From Hyphomicrobiales bacterium (GTDB lineage Bacteria; Pseudomonadota; Alphaproteobacteria; Rhizobiales; Rhizobiaceae), in contig UCNE01000005.1 of the NCBI GenBank assembly GCA_900473685.1, forward strand, positions 372,001 to 436,000: DNA of 64,000 nt. Reading direction: 5' to 3'. Below are positions 17,953 through 27,651 of the stretch, one piece after another. The position numbers and the translations under genes are program-made. The notes under the pieces are model-generated. The model made no database searches. It was not told the DNA's origin and worked only from the letters and a program-made list of their open reading frames with translations. Position 1 is the first letter of the stretch; every line of letters begins with the position of its first letter.

Positions 17953-19068
17953 ATGGGAACCCATCATGGGCAGGTGCTTTGCATTCTCCGGGATGAGGGT
18001 CCGCAATCTCGTGCCGCCTTGGCGCGGCGCAGCAAGCTGTCGCCCACGACGCTCACACACGTCACAGCTCAGTTGCTTCGGGACGGTGTGGTAGCGGAAT
18101 GCGATATTGTCGAATCTACCGGCGTCGGCCGGCCCGGCCAGACCATAAAGCTCATTCCCGAGGCGTTCCACGTTGCTGGAATTCACCTTGGTGCCGGGCT
18201 CGTGCAAATCGTCATCACGGATCTCAACGCCAACGTAAAAGCTTCTGCCTCCTTTGATTTTTCGCTTCGGGAAACGGATCCAGACAATGTTGTGTCGCAT
18301 GCAGCCGATACGCTGCTGAGACTAAGGCACGAAGCAGGAGATCCGCGCCTGCTGGGCGTCGGTGTTGCGGTGCCGGGACCCGTGAACGCTGAGCAGCGTT
18401 CCATTCTTGCGTCAATCAACACCGGCTGGCGCAACCTGCCGCTCGCCAGCATGTTCGAAACAAAAACCGCCCTTCCCGTCATTCTGGAGCACAATGTCAG
18501 TTCCATGGCTTTGGCCGAGGTCAGATATGGCACCGGGCGCGGCGTTCCGGCGGTGCTTTACATATACTTGCGCACCGGTCTTGGCGCCGGGTTGGTCGTG
18601 GACGGCATGCCGTTTCGGCCAGGCGGTCATGGCGCCGTCGAACTGGGTCATATCCAGATTTCGCGTGATGGTCCGCTCTGCAGTTGCGGCAACCACGGCT
18701 GCCTTGAAAGTTACATCAATGAAAGCGTGCTGATGCGCACGATTGGCCTGGAGGGGCCGGCGCCCATTAATCTGCTGGAGTCTCTTGAGGCAACGGAAGC
18801 ATGGACCCCAACCCTCGACCGGCTGACCGACTCCCTGGCCATTGCCATCAACCTTCTGACGCCTGATCTCATCATTCTCGGCGGCCATCTGGGCGAAGCT
18901 CCGGATAGTCTATTCGGTCATTTGCTCCAAAATCTGCCGCCGAGAGTCATGCCGCATATGCGTGAAGTCCTGCGGATCGAGCGTTCGGGCTTTGGCCCAC
19001 TGTCCGGGGCCATCGGCGGGGCGGCCGTGGCGCTGGATCATTTTTTCTATTCGGGAGCGAGGTCATGA
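17953..19068 (+). CDS. ROK-family transcription repressor
   Basis: 371-aa ROK (NagC/XylR-type) regulator. An N-terminal winged helix (about residues 12-60, [20 protein letters not shown]) precedes the sugar-kinase-like fold. The ROK zinc-site segment [12 protein letters not shown] and the ELGHIQI segment are intact, and the kinase-like [10 protein letters not shown] loop is present. ATG at 17953 has AGGAGG at 5-bp spacing; ATG at 17950 is too close. Its stop overlaps the permease start (ATGA), so it is the first gene of the importer-sulfatase operon and probably controls it through the palindrome at 17911-17943. ROK effectors are usually sugars. Confidence 0.85.
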   Translation: MGTHHGQVLCILRDEGPQSRAALARRSKLSPTTLTHVTAQLLRDGVVAECDIVESTGVGRPGQTIKLIPEAFHVAGIHLGAGLVQIVITDLNANVKASASFDFSLRETDPDNVVSHAADTLLRLRHEAGDPRLLGVGVAVPGPVNAEQRSILASINTGWRNLPLASMFETKTALPVILEHNVSSMALAEVRYGTGRGVPAVLYIYLRTGLGAGLVVDGMPFRPGGHGAVELGHIQISRDGPLCSCGNHGCLESYINESVLMRTIGLEGPAPINLLESLEATEAWTPTLDRLTDSLAIAINLLTPDLIILGGHLGEAPDSLFGHLLQNLPPRVMPHMREVLRIERSGFGPLSGAIGGAAVALDHFFYSGARS

Positions 19069-19859
19069 ACACTATGCCAGCAGGCAGCCAACGTGCGCGG
19101 AGCAAGTCGCTTGCCGATTGGCCCCCGATTATCCTCAACCTGGTTGCGTTCGCTTTTGGCGTCGCCGTCTGGTGGGCGATAACGGCGGCAAAACTGGTCG
19201 TGCTGCCGGGGCCGGTGGACGTCTTCCAGCGTGGTATAGAGTTGATCATGAGTGGTCAGCTGCTCATCGATATCCTGTCCAGCCTGCGCCGTGTCCTGAC
19301 CGGATTTTTGCTCGGTGTCGCATTGGCGATCCCGGTGGGTTTCCTGATGGGGTGGTATCGCGTCGCACGCGCCCTGATCGAGCCCTACATCCAGTTCTTC
19401 CGGATGATTCCGCCACTGGCGGTCATTCCGCTGGCGATCGTCACGATGGGCATAGATGAAGCGCCGAAGGTCTTCGTCATCTTTCTCGCCTCCTTCCTTT
19501 CCTGCGTCGTCGCCACCTATCAGGGCGTGATCAGTGTCGACCGCACGCTGATCAACGCCGCCCGGGTTCTGGGCGCAAAAGACCGCGTCATTTTCCCGCG
19601 CATCATCATCCCGGCCTCCACGCCGTTCATCCTGGTCGGTGTTCGCATCGGTCTTGGCTCGGCCTGGGCGACGGTTGTCGCGGCGGAACTGATCGCGGCG
19701 CAATCGGGACTCGGGTTCCGCATGCAGCAGGCGCAACTCTACTACGACCTGCCGACAATTTTCGTCAGCCTGATCAGCATCGGCATTCTCGGGCTTTTGA
19801 TGGACCGTTTGGTTCAGGCGGCGGAGCGTAGGCTGACGCAATGGCAGGAGCGCGTTTGA
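19065..19859 (+). CDS. SsuC/TauC-type ABC importer permease
   Basis: 264-aa inner-membrane permease of the nitrate/taurine/alkanesulfonate class, with about 6 membrane segments. The EAA-type loop is visible as [32 protein letters not shown], and [15 protein letters not shown] near the N-terminus is typical of SsuC. The start overlaps the ROK stop by 4 bp and the stop overlaps the ATPase start (TGATG). The pairing with a sulfatase suggests a sulfated or sulfonated substrate, but aromatic or other organic anions are also possible for this class. Confidence 0.8.
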   Translation: MNTMPAGSQRARSKSLADWPPIILNLVAFAFGVAVWWAITAAKLVVLPGPVDVFQRGIELIMSGQLLIDILSSLRRVLTGFLLGVALAIPVGFLMGWYRVARALIEPYIQFFRMIPPLAVIPLAIVTMGIDEAPKVFVIFLASFLSCVVATYQGVISVDRTLINAARVLGAKDRVIFPRIIIPASTPFILVGVRIGLGSAWATVVAAELIAAQSGLGFRMQQAQLYYDLPTIFVSLISIGILGLLMDRLVQAAERRLTQWQERV

Positions 19860-20674
19860 TGACCCCTTCCCAGATCACTGATCCGAAAATCTCGTTTCAA
19901 AACGTCAGCAGGCGCTTCGGTGCAGGCGACAGCAGCTTTCTTGCACTGGATCGCCTGTCGCTTGATATTGCCGACGGAGAGTTCGTCACCGTTGTCGGTC
20001 CGTCCGGTTGCGGCAAGTCGACGGCAATGAACATTGCGGCCGGGCTTACGGACGTGTCCGACGGCCGGGTGCTTGTCGACGGCAAGAGCGTTGATGGTCC
20101 GGGACCGGAGCGCGGTGTCATCTTCCAGCAATATGCCCTCTTTCCGTGGCTAACCGTGCGCCAGAACGTCGAATTCGGCCTCCGCATCAAGGGAATGCCG
20201 GCTGCAGAGCGTAGGCGCGTGTCGGATCACTTCATCAATCTGGTTGGATTGAGCGACTTCGCCGATGCGCTGCCCAAGACCCTGTCGGGCGGCATGAAGC
20301 AGCGATGTGCCATTGCGCGCGCCTATGCCGTCAATCCCTCGATCCTGCTCATGGACGAGCCTTTTGGCGCGCTGGATGCGCTGACCCGCGTGAACATGCA
20401 GGATCAGTTGCTGGATACTTGGACCCGTGAGCGGCGGACGGTGATCTTCATCACCCATGATGTCGATGAGGCGGTGTACCTGGCCAATCGCGTCATCGTG
20501 ATGGCTGCCCGGCCGGGCCGCCTGCACGACATCATCCCCGTCGATCTGCCCTACCCGCGCACTGAAGAAATCCGGCTGTCGCAAAAGTTCGCGGATATCC
20601 GCAACCGGGTCTGGCATGCCGTCTATCATCAAAAACCGCAGATCGAACCCAGCATCCAAGAGGAGGAACACTGA
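19859..20674 (+). CDS. SsuB/TauB-type ABC importer ATPase
   Basis: 271-aa single-cassette ATPase with Walker [10 protein letters not shown], signature LSGGMKQRC, Walker B ILLMDEPFGALD and the switch His in FITHDVDEA. This set matches nitrate/sulfonate/taurine importer ATPases. ATG at 19859 is preferred over 19841 because AGGAG (19846-19850) lies at good spacing and the resulting TGATG overlap couples it to the permease. It works with the preceding permease and the Tat-exported binding protein. Confidence 0.85.
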   Translation: MTPSQITDPKISFQNVSRRFGAGDSSFLALDRLSLDIADGEFVTVVGPSGCGKSTAMNIAAGLTDVSDGRVLVDGKSVDGPGPERGVIFQQYALFPWLTVRQNVEFGLRIKGMPAAERRRVSDHFINLVGLSDFADALPKTLSGGMKQRCAIARAYAVNPSILLMDEPFGALDALTRVNMQDQLLDTWTRERRTVIFITHDVDEAVYLANRVIVMAARPGRLHDIIPVDLPYPRTEEIRLSQKFADIRNRVWHAVYHQKPQIEPSIQEEEH

Positions 20675-20675
20675 C

Positions 20676-21662
20676 ATGAAACTTACCAGACGTCATTTTC
20701 TGACCACAGCCGCAGCCGGTGCGCTTGCCGCCCCGGCACTCTCATTGACGGCACGCGGCGCATTCGCACAGGCCACGCCGGTCCGGGTCGGCTACATTGC
20801 CGATTATTTCGGCACGAGCCTGACAGCGATTGCAAGCGATCAGGATCTCTGGGCCAAGCACGGCCTTGAGCCCGACCTCAAGGTCTTCACGAACGGCCCG
20901 ATCCAGATCCAGGCGCTTGGTGCCGGCAGTCTTGATTTCGGTTATGTCGGTCCGGGGGCTCTCTGGCTGCCCGCAACCGGCAAGGCCAAGCTGGTCGCCA
21001 TGAATGCACTCGGCCTGTCCGACCGTGTGATCGCCCAAGCCGGCTTCAACACGATGGCAGACCTGAAGGGCAAGAAGATCGGTGTTCCCGAGGGCACGTC
21101 AGGAGATATGCTGTTGCGTCTGGCACTGGCCAAGGCGGGGATGCAGCTCTCCGACGTCGAAGTGATCAAGATGGATCCGCCGACCGTAGTTTCGGCCTTT
21201 GCCTCGAAGCAGATCGATGCCGCGGGTATCTGGTATCCGCTGGTCGGGATCATCAAGAAGACAGTGCCGGATCTCGTGGAAGTCGCCAAGAGCGCCGATT
21301 TCTATCCCGCCAACTCCTTCCCGTCTGCATTTGTTGCGCGCAACGAAGTCGTGGACCAGGATCCCGGAATGGTGAAGAAATTCATCGCGGTGATGAAAGA
21401 CGCCAATGATTATCGCGCCGCCGATGTGCCGCGCTCGGTTGCCATCACCGCCAAGTTCCTCGGCGTCCCGGCCGAACCGCTCGAGACGGAAAGCCAGAAT
21501 GGAAGCTTTCTGACATCGGCCGAGCTGGTCGCGGCCACAAAGGATGGCACCGTAGCAAATTGGCTAAAGGGGCTGAATGAACAGTTCGTCGCCTTCGGCA
21601 AACTGAAGAACCCTCTCGATCCGAAAGACTATTACATGGCCGATCTCTACGCCGGCAACTAG
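20676..21662 (+). CDS. SsuA/TauA-type periplasmic binding protein, Tat-exported
   Basis: 328-aa periplasmic binding protein of the NMT1/SsuA class. The N-terminus is a twin-arginine signal (TRRHFLT at residues 4-10, then an Ala-rich core, cleavage near AFAQA about 33). GYIADYFGTSLTAIA and the later FASKQIDAAGIWYP match the family fold. AGGAGG at 20660-20665 supports this start. Tat export suggests folding or cofactor binding before transport, though many Rhizobiales SsuA proteins have Tat signals. Its ligand is probably the importer's sulfated or organic-anion substrate. Confidence 0.8.
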   Translation: MKLTRRHFLTTAAAGALAAPALSLTARGAFAQATPVRVGYIADYFGTSLTAIASDQDLWAKHGLEPDLKVFTNGPIQIQALGAGSLDFGYVGPGALWLPATGKAKLVAMNALGLSDRVIAQAGFNTMADLKGKKIGVPEGTSGDMLLRLALAKAGMQLSDVEVIKMDPPTVVSAFASKQIDAAGIWYPLVGIIKKTVPDLVEVAKSADFYPANSFPSAFVARNEVVDQDPGMVKKFIAVMKDANDYRAADVPRSVAITAKFLGVPAEPLETESQNGSFLTSAELVAATKDGTVANWLKGLNEQFVAFGKLKNPLDPKDYYMADLYAGN

Positions 21663-21722
21663 CCCCACCCTTCCCCGGCGCAACGCTAGGCGATGCGTCG
21701 GGCACCTTTCAGCGAGCCTCGA

Positions 21723-23285
21723 ATGACCAAGCAGCCCAACATTCTTTTCATCATGTCGGACGACCATGCCGCCAGGGCGATCTCTGCCTATGGCTCGGGT
21801 CTGAACAGGACGCCCAATCTTGACCGTATCGCCGATGAAGGCATGCGTCTCGACAGATGCTACGTGACCAATTCGATCTGCACGCCAAGCCGGGCGGCAA
21901 TCCTGACGGGCACATATAACCACGTTAACCTGGTCACCACGCTCGACACCCATATCGACAACCGGCTGCCGAATGTTGCCAGGCATCTGAGCGCCGGCGG
22001 CTACCAGACTGCAATCTTCGGAAAGTGGCATCTGGGAGAAGGCAAGATCCATGAGCCAACCGGTTTCGACGAGTGGTCCGTGCTGCCGGGTCAGGGCGAG
22101 TATTTTGACCCCGTCATGATCGACCGGACAGGCCCCCATGCGGAACAGGGCTATGCCACCGATATCATCACCGACAAATGCCTGGATTTTCTGAGCAAGC
22201 GTGACGCCGACCGCCCGTTCTTCCTGATGTGTCACCACAAGGCGCCGCACCGCAGCTTCGAGCCGCATCCGCGCCATCGTCATCTCTATGCCGACGGCAA
22301 GCTGCCGGTTCCGGAAACGTTTGGCGACGACTATTCAAACCGCGCTGCAGCGGCGGCCGCCGCCAAGATGCGCATCCGGTCGGACATGACCTACAAGGAC
22401 CTGGGGCTCGTGCAGCCGGAGGGCGGTGACGAGGTCGGCGAACTTCTGCTGCCCGGTTGGTCGCAACGCAAAGTTCCAGGGATCATTGATGGGCAGGAAC
22501 TGCGGCTGATCGACGTCAATACCGGCGAAGCCTATGTTTTCACTGACGCCAACGCGCTCGATCTGTTCAAATATCAGCGCTACATGATGCGGTATCTGCA
22601 GACGATCGCCGCGGTGGACGAGAATGTCGGGCGGCTGCTTGACTATCTCGACGCCGAAAATCTGACCGGGAACACCATCGTCATCTATACCTCCGACCAA
22701 GGTTTCTTCCTCGGCGAGCACGGATGGTTCGACAAGCGGTTCATGTACGAGGAATCGCTGCAGATGCCGTTCCTGATCCGGTATCCTGTCGGTATCAAGG
22801 CAGGCGCGGCTTCGGATGCGATCGCGACCAACGTCGATTTCGCGCCGACCTTCCTGGACTATGCAGGTCTGTCGATCCCGTCCTATATGCAGGGCGAAAG
22901 CATGCGTCCGGCGTTGGAACAGGTAACCGCCAATGATCCGCAGCGCGTTGCCTACCATCGCTACTGGATGCACAAGGACGACTTCCACAACGCCTTCGCC
23001 CATTACGGGGTGCGCGATCACCGCTACAAGCTGATCTACTGGTACAATGACCCGCTCGGCCAGTTGGGCGCCAACGCTGGCACCGAACCGCCTGAATGGG
23101 AACTTTTCGATTGCGATGAAGATCCGTTCGAACTGCACAACCGGGCCGATAGCCCCGCTTATGCCGGCATCTTTGCACAGATGCTCGCCAAGCTGGACGC
23201 CAAGATGGCCGAGATCGGAGACACCCCCGAGCATGATAGCGCCGCAGTGCTCGCGAGCTTGCGCACGCCCGCTTCAGCGGCCTGA
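21723..23285 (+). CDS. cytoplasmic type I sulfatase (formylglycine-dependent)
   Basis: 520-aa alkaline-phosphatase-superfamily sulfatase. Cys53 sits in SICTPSRAAILTG, the canonical C-x-P-x-R site where Cys becomes formylglycine. Metal ligands are visible in MSDDH near the N-terminus and in YTSDQGFFLGEHGWFDKR. There is no signal peptide, so it hydrolyses a sulfate ester in the cytoplasm after import by the preceding ABC system. The overall pattern recalls heparan N-sulfatase/iduronate sulfatase relatives, suggesting a sulfated sugar (inference). ATG at 21723 is used; the ATG at 21693 adds an unrelated N-terminus. A formylglycine-generating enzyme gene lies at 48050-49009. Confidence 0.85.
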   Translation: MTKQPNILFIMSDDHAARAISAYGSGLNRTPNLDRIADEGMRLDRCYVTNSICTPSRAAILTGTYNHVNLVTTLDTHIDNRLPNVARHLSAGGYQTAIFGKWHLGEGKIHEPTGFDEWSVLPGQGEYFDPVMIDRTGPHAEQGYATDIITDKCLDFLSKRDADRPFFLMCHHKAPHRSFEPHPRHRHLYADGKLPVPETFGDDYSNRAAAAAAAKMRIRSDMTYKDLGLVQPEGGDEVGELLLPGWSQRKVPGIIDGQELRLIDVNTGEAYVFTDANALDLFKYQRYMMRYLQTIAAVDENVGRLLDYLDAENLTGNTIVIYTSDQGFFLGEHGWFDKRFMYEESLQMPFLIRYPVGIKAGAASDAIATNVDFAPTFLDYAGLSIPSYMQGESMRPALEQVTANDPQRVAYHRYWMHKDDFHNAFAHYGVRDHRYKLIYWYNDPLGQLGANAGTEPPEWELFDCDEDPFELHNRADSPAYAGIFAQMLAKLDAKMAEIGDTPEHDSAAVLASLRTPASAA

Positions 23286-23353
23286 AGGATAAACTGCCGT
23301 TGAAAAACGAGGTATCCAGCGGCAGTGCGCTCGGAAAAACCGCCTAAATTATG

Positions 23354-23382
23354 AGGACGCAGGAACGGGGTTCCTGCGTCCT
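23354..23382. terminator. bidirectional hairpin terminator between convergent operons
   Basis: A perfect 13-bp stem (AGGACGCAGGAAC at 23354-23366, complement at 23370-23382) with a 3-nt loop lies between the sulfatase stop and the oppositely oriented binding-protein stop. Confidence 0.75.
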
Positions 23383-23406
23383 TGAAAGGCATTCGGATTT
23401 CTACGA

Positions 23407-24717
23407 TCAGATGTTGGCAAGCAGGTCGTTGATCCGGCTCTCGGCGCTGCCAAGGGCTTCGTCGATGCTCTTGTCACCATTCACGGCTGCACCGACTTCT
23501 TCGCCGATGATGTCCTGGATGGCAAACTGGCGCTGGACGGCGCCCGGCAGCGAACGACCGGTTTCGGCGATCTCCGCAATGTTTTCACGATGCGGCAGTG
23601 CCTTGAATTCCGCCTTGTCGAAGACGGCCTTGACGGCTGGCAGGTGGCCGGTGCGAGCCCATTCGTAGTCGTTGTCGGCCAGGAATTTGAACAGCTTGCC
23701 GATGGCTTGCGTCTGCTCCGGCGTACGGTCCTTGTGCGGCAGAACCCAGCTGTGGCCATCCGCATAGGTGCTGTCGCGGCCCGGGTAAAGCTGCGGGACC
23801 GGATAGACCGTGTAGCCCTTGGCGAGCGGCGTGCCATCCTTTTCCGACTGGGCGACGAAATCACCGATCAGCCATGTGCCGTTGACCGCAATGCCGCCAT
23901 CGCCATTGGTGAACGCGGTAACCGCCGCCGCATAATCGAGGCCCAACGTGGAGAGACCCTCGTCCTTGATCTTCTTCATCAGCTCGACGGCGTTCTTGGC
24001 TTCCGGCGTATTGAGCGTGATCTTGGTCGGATCGGCGAAGAAGTCGGCATTCTGCTGTTGCAGAAGCGTATAAAGAATGCGGGCGTATGAGGCGGTCTCG
24101 TTGGCAGCAATTTGGATTAGATAGGGCTTGCCGGTCTTTTCCTTGAACTGCTTGCCCTGGGCGAACAGCTCGTCGGCCGACTTCGGCAGGATCGGGGTGC
24201 CGTCAGCGTTGACGAGGCCAGCCTGTTTCATCAGGTTCAGGTTGACGTGGAAAAGCATGGTCCAGTTATCGAAGGGCAGGCCGAACATCTGGCCTTCCTT
24301 GGTGACGCCGCCGCGGCCTGCATCGGTGAAACTGTCGGGCGAGATACCCTGCGCAGACAGCACGTCATCGACGGGGTCGATCAAACCACGCGACTGATAG
24401 TCGGAGATGGCGGAATAGTGCATCGAAACCACGTCCGGTGCCGCACCCGACGCAAGCTGTGCGTTGAGCTGGTCATAGCCCGGCCATTCGACGGTGGTGA
24501 CGTTGACGTCGATGTCCGGATTGTCGGCCTCGAACTTGTTGACCAGCGACGTAATGATACCGCATTCGCCGACCGCCTTGGACACGTCGGTAACCTTGCC
24601 GTAATCGGCATCGCAGGCGCCGAAGAAGCGCTGCAGCTCGATCTTCGTCTGGGCATGTGCAGAGGTGGCGCAGGTCAGCGCAATCAAAGCTGCCGTGCTG
24701 AGTAGAAAACGTCTCAT
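23407..24717 (-). CDS. periplasmic sugar-binding protein of the GH51-linked importer
   Basis: 436-aa extracellular solute-binding protein of family 1 (MalE/UgpB type, CUT1). A Sec signal peptide (residues about 1-22, ending TSAHAQT) is followed by a mature protein with four Cys, two near the N-terminus (FFGACDADYG and VGECGII). The start at 24717 has a GGGAGAG ribosome binding site. It is the last gene of the minus-strand operon with GH51, ATPase and two permeases. The ligand is inferred to be an arabinose-containing oligosaccharide from the co-encoded arabinofuranosidase. Confidence 0.85.
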   Translation of the reverse strand: MRRFLLSTAALIALTCATSAHAQTKIELQRFFGACDADYGKVTDVSKAVGECGIITSLVNKFEADNPDIDVNVTTVEWPGYDQLNAQLASGAAPDVVSMHYSAISDYQSRGLIDPVDDVLSAQGISPDSFTDAGRGGVTKEGQMFGLPFDNWTMLFHVNLNLMKQAGLVNADGTPILPKSADELFAQGKQFKEKTGKPYLIQIAANETASYARILYTLLQQQNADFFADPTKITLNTPEAKNAVELMKKIKDEGLSTLGLDYAAAVTAFTNGDGGIAVNGTWLIGDFVAQSEKDGTPLAKGYTVYPVPQLYPGRDSTYADGHSWVLPHKDRTPEQTQAIGKLFKFLADNDYEWARTGHLPAVKAVFDKAEFKALPHRENIAEIAETGRSLPGAVQRQFAIQDIIGEEVGAAVNGDKSIDEALGSAESRINDLLANI

Positions 24718-24795
24718 GGTCTGTCTCTCCCTTTGAAAGGGGCTCCCCGCCCCGTTGAAACCCGCCGCGGCCATTCCTCCCGGCCGCAGCAATCT

Positions 24796-25647
24796 TCATT
24801 TCACGGCGCCACCCGAAACCGCGGTGACGATATGGCGCTGGAAAATCACGTAGACGATCAACACCGGCAGGCTGGCAAAGACCGCCTGGGCACTGAGGAA
24901 ACCGAGCCCTTCGCTCTGGGCAAAATTGGTCTGGGACGAGGCGATGCCGATGGTGAGCGTGAACATCTCCTTCCGGGTGGCTGAAATCAGCGGCCACCAG
25001 TAGTCGTTCCAGGCATGCAGGAAGGTGAAGATGCCGAGGGTCGCTTGGGCTGGCAGCGTCAAGGGCAGCAGCACCTTCCAGAAAATCCGCAGCGTCGAGG
25101 CATTGTCGAGCAGGGCCGCCTCATCGATCTCCTTGGGGATCGCCTTGAAGAACTGGGTCATCAGAAAGACCCCGAAGGCGGACGACAGGCCGGGCAGCAT
25201 TAGCCCGAGATATGAGTTGTGCAGGCCAAACCAGTTGAACATCTGGTGGCGGGCGATGATGACCGCCTGTTCCGGAACGGCAAGGCCGAACAGCACGATG
25301 ACGAAGATCGTCCGGCGGAACGGAAATTCGAGGCGGGCAAAGGCATAGCCGGCAAGCGACGCCAGAATGAGCACGCCGGCCGTCTGCCCGATTGCTACCA
25401 CAAGGCTGTTGAAGAACCAGCCGAAGACCTGCGACGAGTAGAGGATGTTGACGTAGTTGGCGAGCGTGTAGGGCAGCTCGAAAACGGATTCCGTTCCGAG
25501 CATCAGCTCCTTGTTGTCCTTGATCGACAGGCCGACGAGCCAGGCGACCGGTGCCATCATCACGATGGAAAGGATGATGGCGATCGTCAGCAGCGTGCGA
25601 TTGCCGGTCAATGCTTCAGGGCGGTAGGTCGTTTGATCCATGCTCAT
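24796..25647 (-). CDS. MalG-type sugar ABC permease
   Basis: 283-aa CUT1-class permease with six membrane segments. The EAA loop (IPKEIDEAALLDNASTLRIFWKVLLPLTLPA) docks the ATPase and the protein ends in the usual short basic tail (GGAVK). It overlaps the upstream permease stop by 4 bp. A second ATG at 25641 is an alternative start. It forms the channel with the MalF-type protein encoded at 25644-26525. Confidence 0.85.
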   Translation of the reverse strand: MSMDQTTYRPEALTGNRTLLTIAIILSIVMMAPVAWLVGLSIKDNKELMLGTESVFELPYTLANYVNILYSSQVFGWFFNSLVVAIGQTAGVLILASLAGYAFARLEFPFRRTIFVIVLFGLAVPEQAVIIARHQMFNWFGLHNSYLGLMLPGLSSAFGVFLMTQFFKAIPKEIDEAALLDNASTLRIFWKVLLPLTLPAQATLGIFTFLHAWNDYWWPLISATRKEMFTLTIGIASSQTNFAQSEGLGFLSAQAVFASLPVLIVYVIFQRHIVTAVSGGAVK

Positions 25648-26525
25648 TCGGAAGCCTCCGACTTGCGGGACGAGACCACATACTGCGCCATTGCCGCGAC
25701 AAGGATGATGAGGAACAGGAACTCGGACGCAGCAGCGGCCTTGCCGACATCCCAGCGCACGAAGCCGACTTCATAAATGTACATGACCAACGGCCGTGAG
25801 GTGCCGTTCGGGCCGCCATTGGTCATGAGCTGCGCCTGGCCGAAGAGCTGGAACTGCATGACGATCTGGATGATCGTCACCAGCATGATGGTGCGGGCGA
25901 TCGAGGGCAGCGTGACACGTTTCAGCACGCGCCAGGGGCTAGCATTGTCGAGTGCTGCCGCCTCATAGAGGTCGTTCGGAATCTGCTGCAGAGCGGCAAG
26001 AAAGAGCATCATCGGTAGGCCAATGCACCACCAGACGGTGGCGACGCCGACGGAAAACAGCGACCAGCCGCTGGTCGAGAGAAAGTTGACCGGCTGGACA
26101 CCGAACTGTTCGGAGATGACGGCCAGAAGCCCGTCGCCGGGGATGAAGACGAACCGCCAGATCAACGTCACGATCGTCACCGACAGCACGGAGGACGAGA
26201 AGAACAGGCCACGCAGGAACGAGGTCGTTCGCGTCGTCTTGTTCAGCGCCAGCGCCAGGAAGAGCCCGAGCACTACCAGCGAGGGAACGCTGACCAGTAC
26301 GAAGACGATGGAATTACGCAATGCCTGCAGGAAGACCGGATCGGCCAGGACGCGCGCATAGTTTCCCAAGCCGACGAAGCGGCCAGGCCCGAACAGATCC
26401 ACCTTGTGCAGGCTGAGCCACGCTCCCCAGAAGAGCGGAAAGACCAGCAATACGATAAAGACGGACAGATAGGGGAGGATGAAGAGGCCGTTGCTCCATT
26501 GGCTGCGGCGATAGCTCTCGGCCAT
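25644..26525 (-). CDS. MalF-type sugar ABC permease
   Basis: 293-aa CUT1-class permease with six membrane segments and the EAA-type loop IPNDLYEAAALDNASPWRVLKRVTLPSIART. The start at 26525 (MAESYRRS) lies 1 bp from the ATPase stop, so the genes are tightly coupled. The YxPxLxxF-like N-terminal helix (FILPYLSVFIVLLVFPLFWG) is typical. It partners the MalG-type permease whose start overlaps its stop. Confidence 0.85.
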   Translation of the reverse strand: MAESYRRSQWSNGLFILPYLSVFIVLLVFPLFWGAWLSLHKVDLFGPGRFVGLGNYARVLADPVFLQALRNSIVFVLVSVPSLVVLGLFLALALNKTTRTTSFLRGLFFSSSVLSVTIVTLIWRFVFIPGDGLLAVISEQFGVQPVNFLSTSGWSLFSVGVATVWWCIGLPMMLFLAALQQIPNDLYEAAALDNASPWRVLKRVTLPSIARTIMLVTIIQIVMQFQLFGQAQLMTNGGPNGTSRPLVMYIYEVGFVRWDVGKAAAASEFLFLIILVAAMAQYVVSSRKSEASE

Positions 26526-26526
26526 G

Positions 26527-27624
26527 TCAGTCGCCCTCCGAATGATGGGCGGTGCCTGCGGCGTCGAACAGGTGGATGGCGGTGGTATCAAGCGCAATCT
26601 GCAGCGTATCGCCGCCGCGCGCTTCGCTGCGTCCGTCCGTTTCGGCCGTCAGTTTGGTGCCATCAGAAAGGTGACCGTAGATCAGTGTGCGATCACCCAG
26701 CCGTTCGACGACTTCAGCCTTGAGCGCGATCCCGGTCTGGCCGGCGGGCAGCACGGTCACGTCCTCGGCGCGGATGCCGAGACTTGCTCCGTCGGGCGAA
26801 AAGCCCGATGGAAGGTGAAAGGCAGCATGGATGTCGCCAAGACCGCTGGTGCCGATGTTGATCGTGCCGCCATTGCTGGTCACGCTCGTCAGTGGCACAA
26901 AATTCATGGCGGGCGAGCCGACGAAACCGGCGACGAACCGGCTCGCGGGACGCCGGTAGATCTCCATCGGCGTGCCGATCTGCTCGATCTTGCGGTTGTG
27001 CATGATGACGATACGGTCGGCGAGCGTCATGGCTTCGACCTGATCATGCGTCACGAAGATCATCGTGCTGCCGAGCCGGGCATGCAACTGGGCAAGTTCC
27101 AGCCGGGTGCGGCCGCGCAGTGCCGCGTCAAGGTTGGAGAGCGGCTCGTCGAACAGGAAGGCTTTCGGTTCCTTGACGATCGCCCGGCCGATCGCCACGC
27201 GCTGGCGTTGGCCGCCCGACAGCTTTGCCGGCTTGCGATCAAGAAGATGGGCGATTTCGAGCGTCGCGGCGGCTTGGCTGACGCGGCGCTCGATTTCTGG
27301 CTTCGGCAGGCCGATGTTTTCCAGGCCGAAGGACATGTTCTGGGCAACCGTCATATGCGGATAAAGCGCATAGGACTGAAAAACCATGGCGACGCCGCGT
27401 TTGCCCGGCGGCAGTGTATCGACACGCCGATCGGCGACGGAGATCGTGCCGGCCGTTACGTCCTCCAGGCCTGCGATCATCCGCAAGAGCGTGGACTTCC
27501 CACAGCCCGAAGGCCCAAGGAAAACGACGAACTCGCCTGCCTTGATCGACAGTGAAATGTCGTCCAGCACAGAGAGCGCGCCGTAGTGCTTGGTAACGTT
27601 GGTAATTTCGATCGATGCCGACAT
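26527..27624 (-). CDS. MalK/UgpC-type sugar ABC importer ATPase
   Basis: 365-aa CUT1 ATPase. Walker [10 protein letters not shown], signature LSGGQRQRV, Walker [12 protein letters not shown] and the switch His in FVTHDQVEA are intact. The C-terminal TOBE/OB-fold region (about 235-365, with GIRAEDVTVLP) is of normal MalK length. It lies between the GH51 gene and the MalF-type permease on the minus strand. Rhizobial ATPases of this type can serve more than one importer, so cross-use with the GH127-linked transporter is possible. Confidence 0.85.
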   Translation of the reverse strand: MSASIEITNVTKHYGALSVLDDISLSIKAGEFVVFLGPSGCGKSTLLRMIAGLEDVTAGTISVADRRVDTLPPGKRGVAMVFQSYALYPHMTVAQNMSFGLENIGLPKPEIERRVSQAAATLEIAHLLDRKPAKLSGGQRQRVAIGRAIVKEPKAFLFDEPLSNLDAALRGRTRLELAQLHARLGSTMIFVTHDQVEAMTLADRIVIMHNRKIEQIGTPMEIYRRPASRFVAGFVGSPAMNFVPLTSVTSNGGTINIGTSGLGDIHAAFHLPSGFSPDGASLGIRAEDVTVLPAGQTGIALKAEVVERLGDRTLIYGHLSDGTKLTAETDGRSEARGGDTLQIALDTTAIHLFDAAGTAHHSEGD

Positions 27625-27651
27625 GGTTCCTCCTCCCCGTCGTTGTCTGCC

